From an uncultured Clostridia bacterium (lineage in GTDB: Bacteria; Bacillota; Clostridia; TANB77; CAG-508): a stretch of DNA of 64,000 nt. The translations under genes and the position numbers were made by a program. Below are positions 53,539 through 60,472 of this stretch, in pieces. The notes below the pieces were generated by a model. It had not been told where the DNA came from. It made no database searches and saw only the letters and a program-made list of their open reading frames with translations. The stretch is from assembly GCA_934167495.1 (NCBI GenBank), contig CAKPKP010000009.1, forward strand, positions 1 through 64,000, in the 5' to 3' direction. How positions within the stretch are numbered: the first letter of the stretch is position 1; every line of letters begins with the position of its first letter.

Positions 53539-53550
53539 GTTTATTATAAA

Positions 53551-54027
53551 TTATACACCTGGTGTTGGTGTTGTAGTTGGTGTTTTTATAGCATTATATG
53601 CATCATCAGTTGGATTTAATGTTATAGCTCCATTTACTGATATAAATTTAATTTCAGAATCTTCACCTTTTTTTACAGTTCCACGATAGCTAACTGTTCC
53701 ATTAGCATTTTTATATCCTGTTATTGCACCTTCTGTTAATACACCTGATTTTTTTACATCTGTATTAAAGTATGATGAACCTGTACTTGTCATCCATGCT
53801 TCATCAATAGTAGAGCTTGATTGTAACCCTTCCATTTCTACATAAGTTATTGCATTTGCAATATATTCTTTTGTAGTTGCATCGTTCATAGCTGTTTTTG
53901 ATTCTTTGGCTTTACTTAAAATACCATTATCTCCAAGTACCATAGCCATTGATACTCCTGCTAAAATTAATAGCACTACTATTGTAATAACTAATGCTAT
54001 TAAAGTTATACCGTTTTGTTTTTTCAT
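53551..54027 (-). CDS. major pilin-like protein (prepilin)
   Basis: A 158-residue prepilin. KKQNG|ITLIALVITIVVLL is a class III signal followed by the conserved hydrophobic helix, but mature position 5 is Ala instead of Glu. The remaining domain is about 120 residues, ending in Thr/Pro repeats (TPTTTPTPGV). This ITLIALVITI type is frequent in Clostridia. Position within the pilus operon, upstream of pilD, and the following palindrome suit the major subunit. Confidence 0.85.
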   Translation of the reverse strand: MKKQNGITLIALVITIVVLLILAGVSMAMVLGDNGILSKAKESKTAMNDATTKEYIANAITYVEMEGLQSSSTIDEAWMTSTGSSYFNTDVKKSGVLTEGAITGYKNANGTVSYRGTVKKGEDSEIKFISVNGAITLNPTDDAYNAIKTPTTTPTPGV

Positions 54028-54086
54028 AAAAACTTCCTCCTTAGAATATTTAATTTTTTTGTTATATATAAACTATAAATATAACC

Positions 54087-54563
54087 TTATTTAACCCCTG
54101 GCTTTTCAAAGAAACTGCCAGTTGATGATGTGTTTGTAGAAGAACCTGATGAACCAGAATTACTTCCATTATTATTATTTTGGTTTCCAGATGTATTATT
54201 TCTATTGTTTGAAGATTGAGCATTATCTGAAGAATTTGGTTGTGTAGTTGATGTGTTTGTTGTGCTTTCTTCTACTTTGTAATCAGCAAATGGATCTTTT
54301 TTTCCACTTACATACAAATTTTGAGCTTTATACATAGTTAAATCACTAGAACCCATTCTATATGTTTGTATAATTGTTGAATTTTTTGTTGCTAAATCTA
54401 TTTCTTCAATTTGATTTGCTATTTTTTCATTTGGTTCATATGATATCATATTTGGTAATGCTTTTTTTGTTGGTGTATATTCGTAAAATAATATTCCTAA
54501 CACCAAAGTAATTACAACACATAATAAACACATAATGAAAATTTCTTTTAATATAGCTTTCAT
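54087..54563 (-). CDS. membrane-anchored pilus accessory protein, PilP-like position
   Basis: A 158-residue protein with one N-terminal membrane helix (about residues 8-28), a short folded part ending in KKDPFADY, and a Ser/Asn/Gly/Thr low-complexity tail to the end. DPF near the end of the folded part recalls PilP, and the gene sits after the PilO-like gene as pilP does. Assignment is tentative. The start is taken as ATG 54563 behind GGAGG; TTG 54575 lies in that site. Confidence 0.5.
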   Translation of the reverse strand: MKAILKEIFIMCLLCVVITLVLGILFYEYTPTKKALPNMISYEPNEKIANQIEEIDLATKNSTIIQTYRMGSSDLTMYKAQNLYVSGKKDPFADYKVEESTTNTSTTQPNSSDNAQSSNNRNNTSGNQNNNNGSNSGSSGSSTNTSSTGSFFEKPGVK

Positions 54564-54594
54564 TTTTACCTCCAATCAAATTATTTTTCTAATA

Positions 54595-55329
54595 TTAGTA
54601 AGTTGTATTTGTTACAGTATTTGTTGATTGTTGTTTTGCTGTATTAGTATTAGTTGTTGTGTTTGTATTTGTCATAGTATTTGTTGTTTGTTCTGTATAG
54701 TTTGATAATCCACTTTCTGATATTATAGTTAAATCTTCTTTATTTAATGGAACTTCTGAAACTTTAAATGTTGCTGTAAGACCTTTATCTGATGGAACTA
54801 ACTTAAATTCTTCTATTGAAAAAGCTAATTCTTCATCACCTTCGATATCATATAAAAATGTTGATATATCTATATATTGCCCTACAACTGTAAAATAAAA
54901 ATCACATAAACTATAATTTCCAACTGCTGTTGTTCCGCTTGAATTTTGTGCTAATTGCAATGTTATTTCAACTTCATCATTTGTTGCATGTGCACCAATT
55001 CTTGACCATAAGAAATCTATATCATATACAAATATATTTTTTGTTTTATCTGTTGCTTGAGAAAAACTACTGTATATTTTTTCTTCGTAATTTTCTTTTA
55101 ATCCTTTTAATGTGTTATATGAAGTATTAAGAGTAGTTTTTTTGTTTTCAAATTCTATAGCACTTTTAGTTTCTATTGTTTGAATTTCTTTATCTAGTTG
55201 ATCATAAGAATTTTTTACATCATCATAGCTTATTATTTCTACATTTCCTATTTTCATTCCATTTGCAAAAGATGCATATCCAAAATATCCAAGCAAAATA
55301 ATTAATAGTATAATTAAAATCTTTCTCAT
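54595..55329 (-). CDS. PilO-like type IV pilus alignment protein
   Basis: A 244-residue protein: an N-terminal transmembrane helix (about residues 3-20), a coiled-coil stretch (about 40-85), a ferredoxin-like fold typical of PilO (about 95-200) and a Thr/Asn-repeat tail. The start overlaps the stop of the preceding pilM-pilN gene by 4 nt. It would interact with the PilN part outside the membrane. Confidence 0.7.
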   Translation of the reverse strand: MRKILIILLIILLGYFGYASFANGMKIGNVEIISYDDVKNSYDQLDKEIQTIETKSAIEFENKKTTLNTSYNTLKGLKENYEEKIYSSFSQATDKTKNIFVYDIDFLWSRIGAHATNDEVEITLQLAQNSSGTTAVGNYSLCDFYFTVVGQYIDISTFLYDIEGDEELAFSIEEFKLVPSDKGLTATFKVSEVPLNKEDLTIISESGLSNYTEQTTNTMTNTNTTTNTNTAKQQSTNTVTNTTY

Positions 55330-56900
55330 GGCAAATCTCCTTCTATTGTAACTTTTATAATAGAATCTTGTTTAACACCACTTGTAGATTTAACATTTTT
55401 TAAAATGTTTCCATCAACTAATGCAGCTTTAAAGAAACCTAATTGCTCATATTTTGCTGATTGTGCTTCTATAACAACATGTGTTCCTACCGTATTTTGA
55501 ATTGATGTTACTTTAACTTGTTGTGGTATTGAACTCATAATTCTATTCAATAAATTTGGTATTGAATCTTTACTTAAATATTTAATTTTTGTTTCTGAAT
55601 TTGCTTCTTCTAAATTCTTTATAAGCCTTGTATATGTTTGAGCTTGTGAATTTATTTTTGTAATATCAGCATCTACTTTTGCTATTTCAGAATTAACAGC
55701 AGTTAATTGTTTAGCCGCTTCACTTCTTTTCTCAACTATTTTATTAGAAACAGAGTTTGCTAAGAATGAATATCCTACTATTGTTATAATCATAATTGCA
55801 ACTATTCTTAATAACAATTTTTCTAAAGCATCAATTTCACCTTTTAAAGTAAATTTTACATCTTGTTTTAAATCTATATTTAAAGCATTTTTTACTTTAT
55901 TAGAAAAATTCAAATCTTTATTTTTTCCATCTAAACCTTCTAATGCTAAAGCAATAGCAGAGTTTACTTCAATATAATCTTTTACTGATATTTTTATAGA
56001 AGAACTCTCTACAAAAAATGGTTTTAAAATTTCACATTTACAATTAGATATATATTCCTGAAAATAGATATCTATATTATTTATTGCTGTACCAGTACCT
56101 GTTAAATATACTTTTGATATTGAATTTAAAGAATTATCTATTGTTCTTTTTACGTTTGTTACTATTTTATATAATGTAGGCATTATATCTTCAAGATACT
56201 CATTTTCTTCAGATTGTAATCCTTGAGCTGACTGAGTATATATAGTAGTATTTTTACATATTTCATAAGATTTTGTTAATGAATTTTCTTTTCTGTTAAT
56301 TTCATTTAGAATTCTTTTCATTCCATCTGAAGTTGTTTGAACTTCATTAACTTGGCCATCAATAATTCTTGTTATTGTAGTTTCATCTTCTATATTTACA
56401 ATTAAACAATTTTCTTCTTTATCTAATGCCTTAATTAAATTTGATATTACTACTGGCATTGGACTAGCATTTATTACTTTATACCCTTCAAAACTATCTA
56501 TTCTTCTAATTAATTCCGATTTTTGAGTTGATATATACATAGCTTTAATTTTTTCAGGATCCTCTAAATTTTTAGTTAATATATATTTAGATTCTAGTTT
56601 ATCTTTTTCATATCCTTTTTCTTCTGCAAGTACATCAAATTCTATTTCGACAGCTTTTTTTATATCTTGCTTTGATAATAAAGAAAAAATGTTAAAATAG
56701 TTATACATTTCATCTGATATATTTATGCTTATTGGCGTTTTATAACTGTATGTTTCACTTATTATTTGTTTTAATACATCATCTAATTTTTCATAAAATT
56801 TTACGCCAAATGCTTCTACTTTAAAAACATCTTTTTCTTTCTGCACTTTTGCATATTTAATTATATTTTCGTCAATATATATACCTAAACAACTTGGCAT
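55326..56900 (-). CDS. PilM-PilN fusion protein
   Basis: A 524-residue fusion. The N-terminal ~340 residues are a PilM-type actin-like ATPase (LGIYIDENIIKYAKV, NCLIVNIEDETTITRI, KVYLTGTGTAINNI). A transmembrane helix at about 365-385 and the following coiled coil with RIMSSIPQQVKVTSIQ correspond to PilN. Normally PilM is cytoplasmic and binds the N-terminal tail of PilN, so the fusion covalently joins a known pair. It is the first gene of the pilus operon. Confidence 0.8.
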   Translation of the reverse strand: MPSCLGIYIDENIIKYAKVQKEKDVFKVEAFGVKFYEKLDDVLKQIISETYSYKTPISINISDEMYNYFNIFSLLSKQDIKKAVEIEFDVLAEEKGYEKDKLESKYILTKNLEDPEKIKAMYISTQKSELIRRIDSFEGYKVINASPMPVVISNLIKALDKEENCLIVNIEDETTITRIIDGQVNEVQTTSDGMKRILNEINRKENSLTKSYEICKNTTIYTQSAQGLQSEENEYLEDIMPTLYKIVTNVKRTIDNSLNSISKVYLTGTGTAINNIDIYFQEYISNCKCEILKPFFVESSSIKISVKDYIEVNSAIALALEGLDGKNKDLNFSNKVKNALNIDLKQDVKFTLKGEIDALEKLLLRIVAIMIITIVGYSFLANSVSNKIVEKRSEAAKQLTAVNSEIAKVDADITKINSQAQTYTRLIKNLEEANSETKIKYLSKDSIPNLLNRIMSSIPQQVKVTSIQNTVGTHVVIEAQSAKYEQLGFFKAALVDGNILKNVKSTSGVKQDSIIKVTIEGDLP

Positions 56901-56996
56901 TTTGTTCTCCTTCTTTATTTTTTATTTTAAAGCTATTGTATCTACATATATTATTTGCATTTTATTTTTTCATAATACAAGAAATATATATATATT

Positions 56997-57023
56997 ATTA
57001 TATTTTTTAACATTAAAAGTCAA
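56997..57023 (-). promoter_or_regulatory. candidate promoter of the pilus operon
   Basis: On the minus strand TTGACT (57023-57018) and TATAAT (57002-56997), separated by 15 bp, which is shorter than ideal; an alternative -10 (AATAAT) gives 18 bp. Confidence 0.45.
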
Positions 57024-57124
57024 TATTTTTAATTCAAGTGTAACTTAATTGTAACTATATTGTAATATTTGTTTTAAATATTATTATAGCATCTTTTTTG
57101 TATTTTTATTTATATGAAAATTAT

Positions 57125-57151
57125 GTATATTTTACGTTTTTTTGCAAATTA
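57125..57151 (+). promoter_or_regulatory. possible sigma-G-type promoter of the dodecin-spoVA operon
   Basis: GTATA (57125-57129), 15 bp, CAAATTA (57145-57151), a partial match to the forespore consensus (GMATR / CATNMTA). spoVA operons in relatives are transcribed by sigma-G. Low confidence. Confidence 0.25.
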
Positions 57152-57181
57152 TAACTATAGAAAATTTTTTAGGAGGTAATA

Positions 57182-57409
57182 ATGAATACTGAAAAACATT
57201 TAAGATTAACTGGTTCATCAACTGTATCTTGGAAGGATGCTATAGTACAAACAATAGCAGAAACTTCAAAAACAATTGATTATATTTCGTCTGTTACAAT
57301 TTTAGAGCAACGAGCAAAAGTAAATGGTAAAAAAATTGCTGAATATTTTGTAGAATTAGATTTAGGCTTTATAGTAGATAGAGATAGAAACACAGAAAAT
57401 ATTGATTAG
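57182..57409 (+). CDS. dodecin-like flavin-binding protein
   Basis: A 75-residue protein with the dodecin pattern: LTGSSTVSWKDAIVQTIAET at the N-terminus, then a helix and the beta strands VTILEQRAKVNGKKIAEYFV and LGFIV. Dodecins form dodecameric shells storing FMN, FAD or related cofactors. AGGAGG precedes the ATG. It is 14 bp upstream of spoVAC, so it is probably made in the forespore. Confidence 0.8.
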   Translation: MNTEKHLRLTGSSTVSWKDAIVQTIAETSKTIDYISSVTILEQRAKVNGKKIAEYFVELDLGFIVDRDRNTENID

Positions 57410-57423
57410 AAGGAGGAAAATTT

Positions 57424-57888
57424 ATGAATCCAATTGAAAGTAAAAAAACTTATCAAGAATATGTTAATAAGAAATCACCAAATTCTCCAATTTTTAAAAA
57501 TTGTTTCAACGCATTTTGGGTTGGTGGATTAATTTGCATGATTGGTCAATTAATTTTTGAATTTTCCAAGTATCGTGGTTTAGATATTACTTTATCTAAT
57601 ACTATTGTTTCTATTATTTTAATATTTATTAGTGCATTTTTTACTGGACTTAATTTATTCAATAAAATTGGAAAATTTGCTGGAGCAGGTTCTTTAGTTC
57701 CAATTACAGGTTTTGCAAATTCTATAGTTTCACCTGCTATGGAATATAAATCTGAAGGATATGTTATGGGTGTTGGTGCAAAAATGTTTACTGTAGCAGG
57801 TCCTGTTCTTGTATATGGAATATCTACATCTATTATTGTCGGACTTGTCTATTTGATATTTAATACTCAAAGCATAAGCTTAGTTTAA
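57424..57888 (+). CDS. spoVAC: stage V sporulation protein AC
   Basis: A 154-residue membrane protein with four or five hydrophobic segments. Landmarks are FNAFWVGGLICMIGQL, GKFAGAGSLVPITGFANS and APGP-like VAGPVLVYGI. SpoVAC is a mechanosensitive channel for release of dipicolinic acid in germination and its uptake in sporulation. It is followed 17 bp later by spoVAD. Confidence 0.95.
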   Translation: MNPIESKKTYQEYVNKKSPNSPIFKNCFNAFWVGGLICMIGQLIFEFSKYRGLDITLSNTIVSIILIFISAFFTGLNLFNKIGKFAGAGSLVPITGFANSIVSPAMEYKSEGYVMGVGAKMFTVAGPVLVYGISTSIIVGLVYLIFNTQSISLV

Positions 57889-57905
57889 AGTTAGGAGATG
57901 ATTTT

Positions 57906-58910
57906 TTGAAAAAAGTTGGAAAACAATCTTATAAATTGCAAACTCCTGTAACAATACTTTCTACCGCAAGCATTGTTGGTCCAAAAGAAGGTCAAGGACC
58001 TCTTTGTAAATATTTTGACCAATTTCTTGAAGATGAATTTTGGGGAGAAAAAAGTTGGGAAAAAGCAGAAAGCAAAATTATAAAAGAAACAACTAATATG
58101 GCAATTGCAAAATCTGGAATTGCATCTAATGAATTTGATTTTTGTTTTGCTGGAGACCTTCTTAACCAATGTATTTCTTCAAGTTTTGGTTTAAGAGAAA
58201 TAAATATTCCATTCTTTGGAGTATTTGGTGCTTGCTCAACTTTTATAGAAAGTATGTTACTTGGTTCAATGTGTATAGATGGAGATTTTGCTCAAAATGT
58301 AGTTTGTTCTGCATCTAGTCATTTTTGTAGTGCAGAAAAACAATTTAGATTTCCTTTAGAACTTGGAAATCAACGTCCACCTACAAGTCAATGGACAGTT
58401 ACAGGTTCAGGGAGTAGCGTGCTTACAAAAGATGGAACAGGTCCTTATATTACTACTTTAACACCAGGAAAAATTGTTGATATGGGAATTAAAGATGCAA
58501 ATAATATGGGTGCCGCAATGGCAACAGCTGCATTTGATACTTTAATCACTCATTTTAATGATACTGGCCGTAGTCCTAGTTATTATGATGCAATTTTTAC
58601 AGGAGATTTAGGTTATATTGGTAAAGAAATTTTAATAGATTTAGCACAAACAAAAGGATTTAACATTAAAGCTAACTATAATGATTGTGGTGTATTAATT
58701 TTTGATAAAGAAAAACAAGATACACATTCAGGTGGTTCAGGATGTGGCTGTATTGCTTCAGTCTTTTCTGGATATATTTATGATTTATTAAAAAAGCAAA
58801 AATACAAAAAAGTATTACTTATAGGTACTGGTTCTCTTATGAATTCTACAAGTAGTCAACAAGGAGAATCTATTCCAGGAATTGCTCATGCAATTAGTGT
58901 GGAGGTGTAA
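57906..58910 (+). CDS. spoVAD: stage V sporulation protein AD
   Basis: A 334-residue thiolase-fold protein that binds dipicolinic acid on the outer face of the spore inner membrane. Landmarks: SIVGPKEGQGPL, FAGDLLNQCISSSFGLRE, VFGACSTFIESMLLG and DAIFTGDLGYIGKEIL, CGVLIFDKEKQDTHSGGSGC. It begins at TTG (57906), with GGAG 9 nt before it and no suitable ATG. Confidence 0.95.
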   Translation: MKKVGKQSYKLQTPVTILSTASIVGPKEGQGPLCKYFDQFLEDEFWGEKSWEKAESKIIKETTNMAIAKSGIASNEFDFCFAGDLLNQCISSSFGLREINIPFFGVFGACSTFIESMLLGSMCIDGDFAQNVVCSASSHFCSAEKQFRFPLELGNQRPPTSQWTVTGSGSSVLTKDGTGPYITTLTPGKIVDMGIKDANNMGAAMATAAFDTLITHFNDTGRSPSYYDAIFTGDLGYIGKEILIDLAQTKGFNIKANYNDCGVLIFDKEKQDTHSGGSGCGCIASVFSGYIYDLLKKQKYKKVLLIGTGSLMNSTSSQQGESIPGIAHAISVEV

Positions 58911-58911
58911 A

Positions 58912-59298
58912 ATGGATTTTTTTCAAAATTTAGATTGGATTATGCTTATTAAATCATTTGTAGTTGGTGGAATCATTTGTATTATCGGTCAAGTGTTAAT
59001 TGATAAAACTAAATTAACACCTGCTAGAATATTAGTTATTTTTGTAACTACTGGTTGTATCCTTGGTGGACTTGGATGGTATCAATATCTTGTTAACTTT
59101 GCAGGATGTGGAGCTACTGTCCCTTTAACTGGTTTTGGTAATCTACTTGCAAAAGGTGCAATAGAAGAAGTTAAAAACATAGGACTTATTGGTGCTTTTA
59201 CTGGAGGAATAAAAGCTGCAGCAGGTGGAATTTCAGCAGCAGTATTCTTTGGATATATAGCTTCTCTTATTTCAAAACCTAAAATGAAAAAAGAATAA
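58912..59298 (+). CDS. spoVAE: stage V sporulation protein AE
   Basis: A 128-residue membrane protein, the third channel-complex member. It has VGGIICIIGQVLIDKT, FAGCGATVPLTGFGNLLAKG and three to four hydrophobic helices. The start is ATG 58912, served by GGAGGTGTAAA overlapping the end of spoVAD; the longer frame from 58882 lacks a site. No spoVAF/gerA-type gene follows. Confidence 0.95.
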   Translation: MDFFQNLDWIMLIKSFVVGGIICIIGQVLIDKTKLTPARILVIFVTTGCILGGLGWYQYLVNFAGCGATVPLTGFGNLLAKGAIEEVKNIGLIGAFTGGIKAAAGGISAAVFFGYIASLISKPKMKKE

Positions 59299-59317
59299 TA
59301 TGAAAAAATACCGTATA

Positions 59318-59346
59318 TTGTATTTAATCATTTTTTGTGTTATAAT
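59318..59346 (+). promoter_or_regulatory. promoter of cassette 5
   Basis: TTGTAT (59318-59323), 17 bp, TATAAT (59341-59346), very like the 46131-46159 promoter. Confidence 0.8.
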
Positions 59347-59383
59347 ATTAGTGTAGTCTTTTGACTTTTATATATATTAAGGG

Positions 59384-59396
59384 TTTGTTTGGGAAT
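59384..59396 (+). repeat. left 13-bp inverted repeat of cassette 5
   Basis: TTTGTTTGGGAAT, an exact inverted match to 60419-60431. It lies in the 5' untranslated region, 18 nt before the first start codon. Confidence 0.75.
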
Positions 59397-59413
59397 AATT
59401 GCAAGGAGGCAAT

Positions 59414-59527
59414 ATGGAACAAAAAATACTTAAAACCTTGATTTTTGTTTTATCTGCATTGGATCTTTTCTTTGCAGCAAAGGCTTTAATCAATGAATTT
59501 ACAACATCAGAGGAGGATGCTATATGA
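59414..59527 (+). CDS. 37-residue hydrophobic peptide (cassette 5, first gene)
   Basis: ATG 59414 with AAGGAGG 6 nt upstream; stop at 59525-59527 overlaps the next start (ATGA). The product begins MEQKILKTLIFVLSALDLFF, a single membrane helix with an acidic C-terminus. No family recognised. Coupled translation suggests that it works with, or only regulates, the secreted protein that follows. Confidence 0.6.
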   Translation: MEQKILKTLIFVLSALDLFFAAKALINEFTTSEEDAI

Positions 59528-60348
59528 AAAAAATCTTAAGTATTATCTTGGCGACACTCATTCTTATCGTTCTCGCAATTCCTGCTGCAGCATACACTGT
59601 ATCTGGAAACTCTACACCGTATGTGAGACGTTGGCTGGATGCCATCAATGACTACACAGTTGTTGATTATTATTCTTATTCGCAGGCTGAATCTGCTTAC
59701 GTTAAAACCGGCGTTCTGAATGTAAAGAACAATTCAGTTTATTACAAAACAGGTGATACCGTTTTAACAACTGCTCTTCTTTATGAAGATGAAGTCGGTT
59801 TCTCTCAGAGTGGTGAAATCTATTTCATCACAACAAGGAGCGAACTGGTTAAGTACTCAGCTTCTTCCGGAGTAATCATTTCATTGAATGCTACAGAGTT
59901 GGCGTTTGATGACAACAATTTTGTTATCGGCTATTACGAAGGAACAAATTACTTCTCAATCAACGGCAATAATGGCAATAACAATAATAACAACAACAAC
60001 GGCAACAACGGCAATAATGGAAATAATAATAACACAAAATATCCGTATCTTACCGTTGAAGATCAGAGAATGACTTACGTCGAAAGTTCTGATCAGCACC
60101 ATCAGCTGTACATTGAACAAGATTACCTTTGTTTTAACAATCTTATCCTGTTCAAGAACGGCATAAAGTCATATGGCTTTGCAAAAAACAAAGTTGTATA
60201 CATTACTTCTTCTAACAAACTTGTAACTTATGAGTTTGGTGCTAAGAAGCAGTATGTTAAGGCAACAAAAGTTACTTCACTGACATACGACAACGATGGT
60301 TTTATTGTTGGATACACTAAATCAAACGGCAAAACATATTCACTTTAA
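59524..60348 (+). CDS. secreted two-repeat protein with Asn/Gly linker (cassette 5)
   Basis: A 274-residue exported protein. Signal peptide of about 23 residues ending IPAAAYT (cut after AAA). The mature part has two similar halves of about 90-100 residues, separated by a linker of about 25 Asn and Gly residues (about residues 150-175). Matching segments: GEIYFITTRSELVKY with KVVYITSSNKLVTY, and LAFDDNNFVIGYYEG with LTYDNDGFIVGYTKS. The repeats look like beta-propeller-type or cell-wall-associated beta units. GAGGAGG precedes the start. Codons are richer in G/C-ending choices than the flanking spoVA and leuS genes. Function unknown. Confidence 0.75.
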   Translation: MKKILSIILATLILIVLAIPAAAYTVSGNSTPYVRRWLDAINDYTVVDYYSYSQAESAYVKTGVLNVKNNSVYYKTGDTVLTTALLYEDEVGFSQSGEIYFITTRSELVKYSASSGVIISLNATELAFDDNNFVIGYYEGTNYFSINGNNGNNNNNNNNGNNGNNGNNNNTKYPYLTVEDQRMTYVESSDQHHQLYIEQDYLCFNNLILFKNGIKSYGFAKNKVVYITSSNKLVTYEFGAKKQYVKATKVTSLTYDNDGFIVGYTKSNGKTYSL

Positions 60349-60418
60349 TTGATTTATGTCCAACACACCGCTTTTGGGTTTTCTAAGCTCAAATAAGCGT
60401 TTAAATAAATAACAACAC

Positions 60419-60431
60419 ATTCCCAAACAAA
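60419..60431 (+). repeat. right 13-bp inverted repeat of cassette 5
   Basis: ATTCCCAAACAAA, exact reverse complement of 59384-59396. It lies directly ahead of the terminator stem, so the 5' and 3' ends of the transcript could pair. Confidence 0.75.
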
Positions 60432-60457
60432 AAAGCAGAGAGCTAATCTCTGCTTTT
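60431..60457. terminator. bidirectional terminator between cassette 5 and leuS
   Basis: AAAAGCAGAGA (60431-60441) pairs with TCTCTGCTTTT (60447-60457); A and T flanks serve both converging genes. Confidence 0.9.
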
Positions 60458-60472
60458 CCCTTTATAATTATA

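Noticed and set aside
57891..58169. 92-codon minus-strand frame opposite spoVAD
   Set aside because: Antisense shadow of the conserved spoVAD start region, rich in Phe/Cys from reverse reading of Lys/Ala codons.
59964..60037. Tandem AAC/GGC repeat as a CRISPR-like or satellite array
   Set aside because: It encodes the in-frame Asn/Gly linker of the secreted protein; no spacer-repeat pattern.
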